A stretch of 64,000 bases of DNA, taken from contig CM051517.1 of NCBI GenBank assembly GCA_028015205.1, forward strand, positions 45,643,135 through 45,707,134, in the 5' to 3' direction. Below, piece after piece: positions 1 through 10,203 of the stretch (position 1 is the first letter of the stretch; each line of letters starts with the position of its first letter). This DNA is from Mytilisepta virgata. Taxonomy: Eukaryota > Mollusca > Bivalvia > Mytilida > Mytilidae. The position numbers and the translations under genes are program-made. The notes under the pieces are model-generated. The model had not been told where the DNA came from. It did not search any database and saw only the letters and a program-made list of their open reading frames with translations.

Positions 1-149
1 AGCAGCTCATGTTCGGTTGGATTGCAGGGTTAGAGAATATACCTGTACTTAAACCATATCTTCCAATCTAGATTTTCCGGGTCAAACCAAAGACATTAAA
101 ATTGGTATTTGCTGCTTCTCCGCCAAGCACACGGCATCTAGGAGTAAGA

Positions 150-375
150 GCAGACTGGTCGGCTCGGAGTCAGTATAATGTGTCCGAGTGAGGTGATATG
201 TCTTCCTGCGGACAATTACCTCGTGAGCTAGCACATTAAAAATCCGACTTAGCGTGTCGGTCTAGTACAAAGTAGGGATCATATTCATCATCATATCAAC
301 ATGTTCTCGTGCTGATATGCACCTGGTTGCCACTGGACGTTAAACAATAATTCATCCATCCATCCATCCAATCTA
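150..375 (+). mobile_element. SINE (mollusc tRNA-type head with conserved core), full or nearly full length
   Basis: The stretch runs from a 'cggagtcagtataatgtg' head through 'gatatgcacctggttgccac' and 'tggacgttaaacaataa' to a short (CATC)n tail at about 352-370. The core followed by 'gttaaacaataa' and a simple repeat is the layout I know from mollusc and other metazoan SINEs. I could not place A and B boxes with confidence, so the tRNA ancestry is inferred. A second, inverted fragment of the same core lies at 10,156-10,203. Confidence 0.55.
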
Positions 376-945
376 GATTTAGATCTTGGCTTTCAATGCC
401 GGATAACACTATAGCTGAAGAGACAGGAACTGCCTAACCTTCCGGGCATCAAATTTTATCCTTAGTATTTTTATGGGTTCTATTTTTAGTTTTTTATTTG
501 TGTATGTGTGTTTTTCGTTTTTTTTTTTTATTGTTTTTTCACGATTTTGTATTTGTCTCTGGATTTGCGGTTGCCTTTATTGCCCTTCAATTTTCATCAG
601 TTTGTCTTTTCTCTATATCAAATACGAACTGAAATAAGATGAGCAAATAGATTTAAAGAGGTAACGGTAAACCTTGTAAATGTTTTCGTACGATGACAAC
701 GTAATAGGTATGCCACCTGCTTGGGGTTTTTTCTCGGTGATACTGTTTAATAAATTGAATATTTTAATTCATACCGTCTCTCATTGAATAAGACGTCATT
801 GTCAATTTAGTGGAACCAATAATCTTTATTAACAGACTTAATGTTCTTTGGTACTAAATTGAACAATACTCTCTAAGAGAAGACACGCCCGCTTGTATTC
901 AGTCCTGCATTTTACAGTAGTGAAATTACTAGTATAATGCGAAAA
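376..945. other. No gene recognised; degenerate dispersed repeat at about 400-620
   Basis: The part containing 'gacaggaactgcctaacctt' resembles a diverged copy of the repeat at 3,085-3,380. A T-rich run lies at about 515-540. I see nothing coding. Confidence 0.35.
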
Positions 946-2205
946 ATATATTATAATAATAAGTTTATTTCAAAAGCAATACAGCTTATAGAATTTCAAT
1001 TATACAATACATATCATCAATAGCGCCAAGTCACATATATCATATTAATATCATACATATTGTGAAACATTTCTAATATTGTGATAATTTGATATAACAT
1101 ACAAAGTTACCGTATAAATAATAATAGTAGTAGTATGGAGTGTGAGAGAAAGGAATACAAAAACATTTTACCCTTTTCGACACTTTTCAGCAAGAAACAA
1201 AAATTTTCCAAAATTGTTCAACTCCTTTATATTTCTGACAGACATTAATTGGACAAGCTTATATACAGAAGTATTCCTCCAATAATAAGGCTTTATATAT
1301 CTTCTTCTTAAATCATGATTTCTAGAACACTCAAGTATGAAGTGATACTCATCTTCTACTGTATTTAAATTACACATGGTACAATAACGCTGGTTTCTAT
1401 CAATATTATAATAACGACCTGTTTCTACATTCAAATTATGGGCACAAATTCTGTATTTGCAGATATAAGGTTTATAAATATAGTTAACAGGCCTATCTAG
1501 ATAAAACTGCAAATTATGTGAGCTGTACATATATTTATATATTTGAAATTTTGGTGACAAGTCAAAGAAGGCATTGGCGTCACTTATAAAACTGGAAATC
1601 ATTCGTTCTTTTAAGTTAAAAAGAAAAACATCACAATTCATCGTGTACTGGTTATACCATACATAATTAAACCCATGTTTAAACAATATTTCTCGTACCT
1701 GATTACACCAGTTCAGTTTATTATTAGGTTTCATACAACTTTTTTTATATAAATCTTCATAACAATTTTTCAACACAATATTATCTGTTCTTAATAATTT
1801 CAACCAGTATTTAATTGTTCTAATTTGTCGGTCTAAAAACAATGGCGACCTTTCTAACTCACAATAAACCATATTGTTGACAGTACTTTTTTTAACTCTC
1901 AAAATACGTTTAAGAAAATAAATGTGAACTTTTTCAATATCTATGGATTGGTGAAAACCCCAGACTTCACAGCTATAGTTCAAAATACAAGTTACATAAA
2001 TGTCAAATAATGACATAAGTGTCTCATGATTATAATAATCGTTGTTCGGCCAATCTGTGCTGGGTTTTGGCAAAGTTACCAGTATAATTCAACAAAATTC
2101 CTAGGTATACAAAACTGTCTGTAACTTCAATTACATCTCCATTTAAAAACCATATAAAATTTTTTCCGAGAACTAGAGATTTACGTTTTGGTTGCCAATT
2201 TTTTA
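946..2205 (-). mobile_element. 5'-truncated non-LTR retrotransposon (LINE), ORF2 C-terminal part
   Basis: An open frame at 1168-2073 (301 codons) has the usual region after the reverse transcriptase palm: a conserved 'CILNYSCEVWGFH' stretch, a basic helix, and near the end a zinc-knuckle-like CTMC...HFILEC motif (CxxC, H, C; zf-RVT type). Upstream on the same strand (2,074-2,200) another frame encodes 'DSFVYLGILLNYTGNF', the 'YLG' thumb motif, so a frameshift near 2,070 separates the two halves. No palm YxDD motif is present, so the copy is 5'-truncated. AT-rich sequence to about 946 is probably the 3' tail. Inactive copy; clade not assigned. Confidence 0.8.
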
Positions 2206-2430
2206 CGATTTTTTTTCGACTTTGACAGCCGCCATTTTGAAAATGACCGTCTACCGGAAGTTCTTAATATGACAAGCCACCGAGAGCTCCAGGTGGCCCT
2301 TGATTCTTGTGCCAATTTTGCTCACGAACCCTTCAGCCGTTTTCGAAAACACTGGCAGACAAAACTCGGTCGGACGACAGGAAAAACGGAGTAAATACAA
2401 TGTTCCCCACTTCGTTGGGGGACCGAAAGT
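2206..2430 (+). repeat. Dispersed repeat ending in a TTCG-loop hairpin
   Basis: The stretch ends with 'aaatacaatg' followed by the inverted repeat 'ccccacttcgttgggg' at about 2,403-2,418. The order (A-rich 'taaatacaat', stem, CTTCG loop, stem) is the same as at 20,064-20,092, 40,915-40,953 and in the 40.5 kb cassettes, which suggests the 3' end of a non-autonomous hairpin-ended element. Confidence 0.45.
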
Positions 2431-3084
2431 AAAGAGCAGTATCAAAGAAGTGTTATCGTCTTCCTCAAACTACCAGCTAATATGAGTGTCGATTCAATGC
2501 AGGCAACATATCTGTTACAATTTGAAAGTCTTTTATCACGACGGTATATCTACTTTTAGCGCATGCGTATAGAGGCTTTTATATAAACGCGAATTCAGTC
2601 AACTTTAACAATACAAAATGTCTTTTACCACACGAAATTGTTTATCTTTACAAGAAAATCATGCTATACAAATACAACAGTTGTGTACAAAAAATTATGA
2701 GTTTTGTATGTTGCAATACACACTTACACATGACTTACGTAGGTCGCGCCATCTTAATTTTTGAATGAGGTGAAGGTTACTGGTAAGTCTGTGAAATGTG
2801 TTTTGTTAATTTTTCTAGTGTAAATGACGAATTACTTAATTTGACTGTGCAAATGGTTATCTTATGAAAATCGTTTTTAATGGACAGCTAGAATGCAGCA
2901 TATTGATCGTAAGAGAATTAGAAAGGCCAAACCAATATCAAATACATGTAGGACAACTCAAATGAGCGAAATAAGCGTATTTGTCCCATTAGAATGTGAA
3001 TAACTCATGGGGGTTATGTAGTTGAAGTTATTTACACATGGGCTGCATGGGTTACATATTCGTATTAATGTTGGTCCTATTCCC
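2431..3084. other. Intergenic, nothing recognised
   Basis: AT-rich unique-looking sequence. No long open frame, RNA gene or repeat structure was recognised. Confidence 0.4.
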
Positions 3085-3380
3085 ACTGGCGCAACATTTC
3101 ATGTGCCCCCACCGATTTGGGACTTCCACCGGATTGACTTTGTTGAACTTCACGACTAGTGCCGTATATGGAGCAGGAACTGCTTACCCTTCCGGAGCAC
3201 CTGGGTTCACTCCTGGTTGTTATAGGAGTTCGTGTTGTTCATTGTTTTTTAGTTTTCTGTGTTTATTTGTTCTGCGTATGGTTGTTCATTTGTCTTCCGG
3301 GTTTGTCTGCCTAATGGATTACGTTTTTCGATTGCTTCTTGGGTATATTTGTCCTTTTTATACCTCGCTATCGATCGGTA
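3085..3380. repeat. Dispersed mussel-type repeat ('ggagcaggaactgctta' family)
   Basis: The segment around 3,165-3,260 ('gccgtatatggagcagga', 'cccttccggagcacctgg') is one I remember as very abundant in Mytilus genomes. The 115-codon frame over it is not supported as a gene: it shows no domain and has the base composition of the repeat. Confidence 0.45.
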
Positions 3381-4164
3381 TATAATATACGAATATAAAT
3401 TAAAGGCCAGCCCATTTGTAAATGACTTTAACTATATAACTCCCATGAATAGCTCCCCCCCCCTGGAATTATTTCTTAAATAGATCTGCAAGATTAGGGC
3501 CAGTTTGGTACACTTGTCCATTGTAGCACCTATTGCATTTTTTAACGAAGAATAGTTCTTTGTCATGAACAAAATGGTATCCTAAACCTATAACTGCTTC
3601 GGTGTGATTTTTTTCTCTCAAATGCCTTTAAATCATCTTGTTGCAACGAAACGTCAGCTTACAATATGGTGTTATGGAGTGCGAGAGAAGTCGAGTTTTT
3701 TTTTTTTCATTTACCGCTATCTGCAGATAAAGTTCTGTTATTTTTTTAAGTAGATGTAGAATATAGAATTCTATGGCATGACTGGTAGACTAAGATGTTT
3801 CAGAGTAAATCTGAAGCAAAATTTTGATATCTGATGCTCCAGTGTTAAGATATCTTTTGAAGATGAATCAACCTATTCATTTCATTGGCATTAGAACTTA
3901 TTGAGAGACCTTGCTACTTTCTGTCGTTCTATTTTAATTAAAGACAACTTTGTTTGTAAAGCTACAATTTAATACCTCAGGCGTATCTCGTTAAGGGACT
4001 GGACTGGATAGAACCGGTACAAAAAAATGTTATGGGGAGAAAAAACGGAATGTCCCAAATACTAGAAGAAAAAGCGTAAGCGCGACCGGTCGTGGATTTC
4101 CGACGATGAATCATAGTGAGTAAATCACTTACTTACAAACATTGATGTTATTGTAAGGTTCAAG
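3381..4164. other. Intergenic, nothing recognised
   Basis: Only short frames and an AT-rich composition. A C-run lies near 3,455 and a T-run near 3,698-3,707. Confidence 0.4.
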
Positions 4165-4222
4165 TAGGAAAGAGGGTTAGGGTAAGAGGTTAAGGTTAGG
4201 GTTAATTTAGGGTTAGGGACAG
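4165..4222 (+). repeat. Degenerate interstitial telomere-like tract
   Basis: Interrupted copies of GGGTTA/GTTAGG occur over about 55 bases ('gggttagggtaaga', 'ggttagggttaa', 'gggttaggga'). TTAGGG is the bivalve telomere unit. The tract is short and imperfect, so it may be an old interstitial insertion or coincidence. Confidence 0.5.
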
Positions 4223-4494
4223 ACACAGTTTATAATTTTCACCATAAAACAGTGTTGGTCCCATGCCATTTCTTTTGAAAAAATATGCGCCCCATGGCTT
4301 ACAAGTATTAAAGTAAAAAGTATATGTCCCAGGCCCATTTGTACCAGTCACACCCTTGCGATAAATATTGCCGTCACAAATTAACATTCTGTGATACAAA
4401 GTTTAAATCACATTATGTGGATTTTTCATATCATGTATCAACAGCGGTGGTCTTGTCATGCCTGAATTTATCATTTCCAATAGTGAGGACGATG

Positions 4495-4632
4495 ACGCAG
4501 TATATATCAGTCGACACCCATATATCACAAACCCGTCCGTCAGTATTTCCCCATTATTGTATATCTATCAGTCGACGCCCATATATCACTAATCCCATCC
4601 GTCATTATTACCCCATTATTGTCCATCAGATA
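4495..4632 (+). repeat. Tandem duplication of about 70 bp
   Basis: Two adjacent copies share 'atatcagtcgac', 'cccatatatcac', 'cccattattgt' with a few substitutions. The 103-codon frame here only reads through the duplication. No further element structure was recognised. Confidence 0.6.
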
Positions 4633-4639
4633 TAGACAG

Positions 4640-5287
4640 AAAAAAAAACAAAATAAAAAAGAATCATCCGGTAGGTTCAGCCCACCACAGTGGAACCACA
4701 GGGGATCCTGTACACACGTACCTGTGAAAATAACCCCAAATTGATTGAATCTGAAATGAGCGCTTACACCAATAAAATAGTGATTAAAAAAATTATGTCT
4801 GCCCGGATTCTTCCCGTGTTTTCCGATAGTTATATTATCTATTGTAACTAATTGTTTTATCTCCCCTTTCTTAAAATAGTATTTTTTTTTTTCAAATTTA
4901 AGCTGTATTCGGTGTTATTTTTATCACGTTTTTTTAGTAAAAAAAGATTAATACTGATTTTAGCAGATTATTCTAGGTATTCGTAGAAATTATGAGTCGT
5001 TTTGAATAACTGATTGAAAAATTATAATTTATTATATGCAAGTTAATTGTACCTTCAGATAAAGAGCATAGGTATTTTATACCTATATATAGTTGTTACA
5101 GACTTTTAAAATCGGAGATACAATGCCACTGGGGCCAGTAAGTGGAAACCCCGAATATAACGCTATATAATATAACATAATAACGCATTGAATCAATGAT
5201 ATGACTTAGATTAATGTTGACAATGAATTTAAAGCTACATGAACCTTACTTAACTTATATAAAAATGAAATACTTGTACTATTGTTG
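4640..5287. other. Intergenic, nothing recognised
   Basis: AT-rich sequence with no coding signal, RNA gene or clear repeat. Confidence 0.4.
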
Positions 5288-5763
5288 TAAAAATTCGTAA
5301 GGGTTCCGCGGAACCCAGTGTCTCGCCTACTTTTGATGTTGTCTATATTTTCAGTGTGATAGGTGAATGCACATAATAGAATGCAATGTTAAGTCCATTT
5401 ATACGTAAAAAACTGAAAAACAGAAATAAATATTTTACAAAATTTTCTCCTGGATACAATCTTTATATCATAAACAAGCTACTGTCCAAATTTGGTAAAA
5501 TTCCTGGATAGTTTAAGAAAGTTATTAAAATTTTAAAAACTTTAACCACAGAGTGAATGTAATGTTTCCTGGCAGAAAAACTAAGTCCATTTATAAGTAA
5601 AATACGGAAAAACTGGAATTTTTTTTTTTACAAAATTTCCTTCTGGATACTATCTTATGATCATAAACAAGCCTCTGTCCAAGTTTGGTAGAAATCCAGG
5701 ATAGTTTAAGAAAGTTATTAAAATTTCAAAAACTTTAACCACAGGGTGAATATTTGTGGACGC

Positions 5764-5802
<39 letters not shown>

Positions 5803-5855
5803 AATGTAGGATCGCTATGTCTCGCTTTTTCGACAAAAGTCGAAGGCTCGACAAT
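5288..5855 (+). mobile_element. Hairpin-ended non-autonomous element with tandem core and (GAC)n (HINE/pearl-like)
   Basis: It starts with a perfect palindrome 'gggttccgcggaaccc' (5,301-5,316) followed by 'tctcgcctacttttg' (5,321-5,335). Two diverged copies of an approximately 190-bp unit follow (about 5,392-5,580 and 5,581-5,755), sharing 'agtttaagaaagttattaaa' and 'aactttaaccacag'. Then comes a (GAC)n microsatellite (about 5,758-5,802) and a 3' stem-loop 'tcgacaaaagtcga' (about 5,829-5,842). The 3' end read in reverse resembles the 5' subterminal motif, as expected of Helentron-type elements with subterminal inverted repeats. There is no coding capacity. Confidence 0.6.
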
Positions 5856-6177
5856 AAATGACTTGAAACCATGAACCCTAAGTGTATAACAATGATGCCA
5901 ATGACCCTAAGCGACTACAAGCCAATGAAAATGTTAGTGACGTGACGCCAAATACAGAAACTAAGAAATTTGTCAAAATCCAGGAACTCTTAGTTCAACT
6001 AAGACGACCTGGCGTCACTTATGTTGGCCCTTTGGGACTGAAGTCTCCAGTGGTAAATGATGTCTTCGTTTTGTCAAAAGTAACTTTCATCTAACTTTAT
6101 TAGAAAAAGAAACACTCCGCCGCAGAATTCTGCGTAACAGGTGTGTGAAGGAAATATTTATACATGAATTAAACATA
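5856..6177. other. Nothing recognised
   Basis: A 70-codon plus-strand frame (5,882-6,094) shows no domain or splice context that I can support. The sequence ends at the TA flank of the Tc1 element. Confidence 0.3.
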
Positions 6178-6202
6178 TACTCAACAACATATTAAACGCA
6201 CC
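6178..6202 (+). repeat. Tc1 left terminal inverted repeat
   Basis: It begins 'tactcaacaac' and ends 'aaacgcacc', preceded by TA. It pairs with 9,066-9,090 at 22 of 25 positions. Confidence 0.85.
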
Positions 6203-6305
6203 ACCAAAATAAATATTTATTACAAATACATATTACATTCGTGTAGAAAAATATACCTTACAAAATTCTAACATGTTCATCCCTTCAATTTGACTCGCGA
6301 ACCAG

Positions 6306-7278
6306 TTACCATCTCAAAAATAACGTCACGGCGATCAAGGATTGTGAACACCCACGATTCCTGGTATGGCCCCCTACTGTGTTAATGCAAGCAGCACATA
6401 GGCGTCTTATTGATCGAATAATGTTTTGAACTTTTATCTGTCGCATGTTGTTCCACTCTTCGGTCAAGGAACGTCGAAGTTCCGGTAGTGTTGACGGCTT
6501 TTCGGGACGATTATTGACCCTACGTCCGAACTCATCCCAAACATGCTCTATCGGCGCTAAGTTTAGAGATAAGGACGGCCAAGGCGTTAATGGGATGTTT
6601 GAATTGTTTAAGAAATCCCTTGAGATTCGAGAGGTATGCGGGTACGCGTTATCTTGTTGATAAACTCTCAAATCAGGATGGTTATGAAACATTGGTTGGA
6701 CATGAGCTGCCAAAATATCATCTCTGTATCTTTGTGCATTGAGATTATTGTCACAAAAGTACAATGCAGTACGATGACGGAATGACACGGCTACCCAGAT
6801 CATGTCACTGCCACCACCCCAACGGCCGACTTCCTGCACGGAACAAGATGCAAACCTTTCGTGCCGTCTCTTCCAAACCCTGGTGCGGCCATTCGCTCGG
6901 GATGGAACCGTGGTTCATCCGAAAAGAGGACCTCATCCCAGCGCTGACGTGTCCAATGAAGATGACGGCGTGCCTAATCAAGTCTTTGGCGTTTAAGACG
7001 TTGCTTTAGCATAGGATCCTTGTAAGGACGACGTGCATGAAGCTGATTTTCATGGAGTCGCCTGCGAACAGTCTGACCACTGATTCTTTGTCTTCGGTGT
7101 CCAAGGGTTTCACTAGCAGTTTTTGTCGTTGTTCTGAAACGATCACGGAGATGTTGCAGACGAATGAACCGATCCTGCTGGGGAGTTGCAACTCTTGGTG
7201 CACCGGGCCTGGGTCTATCCGACACCGAATTTGCATACCTACAGCTTGGTTTCGTTCTTCTGTTCTTAGTCTTGGCAT
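6306..7278 (-). pseudogene. Tc1-family transposase, inactivated
   Basis: The N-terminus is 'MPRLRTEERNQAVGM'. The frame then changes to 'DRPRPGAPRVATPQQDRFI', with part of the first helix-turn-helix apparently missing, and runs through 'TVRRRLHENQLHARRP' to an in-frame TAG next to 'ARRHLHWTRQRWDEVLFSDE', which carries the first catalytic Asp. The C-terminal frame (6,306-6,839) holds 'VYQQDNAYPHTS' (second Asp) and 'LNLAPIEHVWDEFGRR' (third acidic residue). All three DDE residues are visible, but at least one deletion or frameshift and one stop make this copy non-functional. It would have bound the TIRs and cut and pasted at TA. Confidence 0.85.
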
Positions 7279-7536
7279 TTCAAAACACTAAATCCTAAAA
7301 ACAAATGAAATTTCAGATGTTCCTTTTATAGTTACTGTTCCGCCACACCAAAAACAATTTTCAATTTTCGTTAAGTGTTATCGACTTGTGGTGCACGTGC
7401 AAAATTCTGGTTGTTAAACTTCAGTGATTTTTTTGTCGCTTGATTGAACACGACATTTAAAGTTAACGAAAACAAATCTTTAAAGGGTTCATTAATTGGG
7501 AAAATCGGAATTAAAACCTTAAAATAATTTTCCTTT
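7279..7536 (-). other. 5' non-coding part of the Tc1 element
   Basis: This lies between the transposase start and the inserted element, inside the TIRs. No coding frame is seen. Confidence 0.5.
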
Positions 7537-9050
7537 AAACAAGAGGCTCTCAAGAGCCTGTATCGCTCACCTGGGACATGGCCCACATCTGATAGCATAA
7601 CGTTATTCGAATGGCATATAAGAAAACACCCTAACATCATATATACTTTTATGCATTTATTCTCAATAATAAATAGTTATATAGAAATATCCATGAAATA
7701 AAAATCCATGAAAAACCTACATTTAATTTTATTTATCTCTTTTTACCATTTAATATTATATAACTTTACAGAATTACATTTTTTTTTATTTTACATTTAA
7801 TAGATCCGTTATGCTAGCAATTTTAAATATTTAGTTTTTAAATTTAAAATGCTCATTAATATTATTTAGAGGCACAAAACATAAAAATTTTTAAAACCTG
7901 TAATTACATATTTTAAAAAAATAAGCATAGTCATTTTAGACAACAAAAAGCATATTGGACATGTTACACTGGTCCAATAAGTTAAACTTTGGTCTCAGCT
8001 AGCATCCAGCTTGGATCAGGTACGGATCAAAGCCACACAATTTTTGAAGGTGACCAGTTTGGTTTCAATTGGCCAAGTATTTCCAGTCTCAGCAGAAGAA
8101 TTTAAAACTTTTTCCATAGGTCAAATATTAAACTATGGTCCCCGCTGGCACCCATTTTTGATTAAGTACAACCCTAAGCAACACAATTTTTTAAACAGGG
8201 CCACCCAAGGTTTATTATGACCAAGTTTAGTTCCAATTGCCCAGTTATATCTGATGATAAGATTTTTGAATGTTTTACCATAGGGTCCAATGTTAAAATT
8301 TGGTCCCCTCTGGTGGCCATCTTGGATTGGCTACGGACCCAAGAGACACAATTTTTAAAGTAGACCGTTGTAGCCAAGTAAGACCTGAAATTAGTTTCTA
8401 TGACAACCAAAACTTCTGCTATCCATTACAATTTCAGACCACCTTTCAAAAAAAAAATCGGGCAGGGGTTCCCCCTATAATCTAGGTTATATATACTGCT
8501 GAAATTAAAACCCATCAAAATCAGATATATATTAAATATTCCATCAGACATTAGAAATTTTTATTTCACTAATGCCAAATTTTGAGTTAGAGTTATCTTT
8601 CTTTGTATAAGAGTTGCAATGTAAAGACAAAAGAATTTGAAACGCTTGTGGCCCCGCTGGCGGCCATCTTGGATAGGATACGGATGTGAGCAACACCACT
8701 TTTGAAGGGTACCACCCAAGGACTCATGTGATTAAGTTTGGTTCCAATTGGCCTAGTACTTTCAGAGGAGAAGATCTTTGAATGTTTTATCCCATAGGGT
8801 CCAATGTTAAATTATGATCCCCGCTGGCGGCCATCTTGGATGAGGTATGAACATGAGCGACACAATTTTGAAAGGGGGCCACCCAAGGACTATTGTGACC
8901 AAGTTTGGTTTGGATTGACCCAGTGGTTTCAGAGAAGATCTTTGAATGAAAAGTTTACGGACGACGGACGGACGACGGACGACGGACGACGGACGCCGGA
9001 CGCAAAGTGATGGCAAAAGCTCACCCTGGCATAGCCAGGTGAGCTAAAAA
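7537..9050 (+). mobile_element. Hairpin-ended tandem-core element ('ggtgagct' family) inserted into Tc1
   Basis: The 5' end has a short hairpin 'aggctctcaagagcct' followed by 'tatcgctcacctgg'. Near the 3' end the array passes into GAC/ACGG-type simple repeats (about 8,959-9,002), then a hairpin 'gctcaccctggcat/agccaggtgagc' (about 9,019-9,045). The internal sequence repeats a 160-170 bp module containing 'ggcggccatcttggat' and 'ccatagggtccaatgttaaa' at about 8,285, 8,645 and 8,805. The 5' 'gctcacctgg' is the inverted match of the 3' arm. Related copies occur at 41.1-42.5, 46.6-46.8 and 58.6-61.3 kb. Non-coding; mobilisation by a Helentron is inferred. Confidence 0.6.
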
Positions 9051-9065
9051 ATGTAATTTCTAAAT

Positions 9066-9090
9066 GGTGCGTTTCTTACGTTGTTGAGTA
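9066..9090 (-). repeat. Tc1 right terminal inverted repeat
   Basis: 'ggtgcgttt' through 'gttgttgagta', followed by TA. It is the inverted match of 6,178-6,202. Confidence 0.85.
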
Positions 9091-9306
9091 TATATAGTAT
9101 TAAAAAAATATGACAAAAATAGCCTTAATATGGCAAATTTGTCACGGCCAATATTTTCACATTGCCCTGGTTTTTATAAATGCCGGTATTTATATGAAAA
9201 TTTATCCGGTTAATAATTTAATAGATTTTAAAGTCAATATGGAAACAGGGCAATATGGAATTCCATACGGAACAGCTGTATGGACTGTTTAGATTATTTA
9301 ATAAAA

Positions 9307-9436
9307 GTGTTACGAACTTGCTGATTCTGTATTGGCCCTGCATTGATGCTCGGTCAGCTGTATTGGCCCTCGGGACCGATACAGCTAACCTTGAACCAAT
9401 ACAAGGGCCAATACAGAATCAGCAAGCCAGTAACAC
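9307..9436. mobile_element. Foldback MITE-like element
   Basis: Arms at 9,307-9,339 and 9,404-9,436 are near-perfect inverted repeats ('cttgctgattctgtattgg' against 'ccaatacagaatcagcaag'). An inner pair 'agctgtat/atacagct' extends the cruciform. No open frame. Superfamily not assigned; target-site duplication not identified. Confidence 0.6.
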
Positions 9437-9629
9437 TTTCCTATTTAACAAGGAATCGAAACGAGTACAACCTGATGTCTGTATTAACCCCATTACTGAC
9501 ACAGTGTAATAGGTCATGCCTTTCATGTTAAAGGTACGGATTAATAATACAAACGTCGAACACGTGCTGATGCTAGTAGAATTTGGTAATGGACCTTATA
9601 CATCTTTTGTTCTAGGCAACATAGTTAAA

Positions 9630-10025
9630 AATACACAAAGTATGTACCGTTCGCATCATATTTTGCTGAAAAATGGCTAAGTTCAACATAGTGAGTCAAA
9701 TTTGTCCCAAATAGGAGGTGCATATCTTCAATATGTATATAAACACTATGCAAAGTTTGAAAAATATTGAATCGATACAGTCGGAGTTACAGATTACACA
9801 AAGTATGCAGCGTTCATAGCATGTACTGCTGAAAAATGGATAAGTCCAACATGCAAAAATTTGTCCAAAATAGGAGGTGCACATCTTCAATATGTATATA
9901 AACACTATACAGTCCTTGTTACAGATTAAACAAAGTATGTACCCCTAAGCGTGACGGACGGACGGACGGACGGACGGCGTCGAGCGTCTAGTAGACCTGC
10001 TTTCGCCGTTGGCAACGCAGGTAAA
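9630..10025 (+). mobile_element. Tandem-core element with (ACGG)n and 3' inverted repeat
   Basis: Two copies of an approximately 185-bp unit share 'aaataggaggtgca', 'atcttcaatatgtatataaa' and 'cacaaagtatg'. A (GACG)n tract follows at about 9,954-9,977 and then 'cctgctttcgcc...gcaacgcagg'. The 'aataggaggtgcac' word recurs in the 57 kb element. This fits the bivalve 'pearl' layout of tandem core plus ACGG microsatellite. Confidence 0.5.
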
Positions 10026-10155
10026 AATGCAGGATAGGAAAACTACTAGTATACTAAGAAAAATCAATTATCTATAATATAAGAAACGCTTATTAATAAA
10101 TGGATTTAATAACGTTAATTTGGAATAAGTATTCAAGATTCAGGATTGCATGCAT

Positions 10156-10203
10156 GAATTATTGTTTAACGTCCAGTGCCAACCAGGTGCATATCAGGAC
10201 GAG
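10156..10203 (-). mobile_element. SINE core fragment, inverted
   Basis: 'attgtttaacgtccagtgcc' followed by 'aaccaggtgcatatcag' is the reverse complement of the core at 310-350. Only the 3' core survives. Confidence 0.55.

Larger units (their letters stand above)
6178..9090 (-). mobile_element. Tc1-like DNA transposon, interrupted by a second element
   Basis: The outer 25 bases at 6,178-6,202 and 9,066-9,090 are inverted repeats of one another with three mismatches, and both are flanked by TA, the Tc1/mariner target. A transposase remnant lies just inside the left end on the minus strand. The span is 2.9 kb because a separate hairpin-ended element (about 7,537-9,047) sits between the transposase start and the right terminal repeat; removing it leaves roughly 1.4 kb, a normal Tc1 size. 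The retained TIRs show the inserted element arrived after the transposon. Confidence 0.85.
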
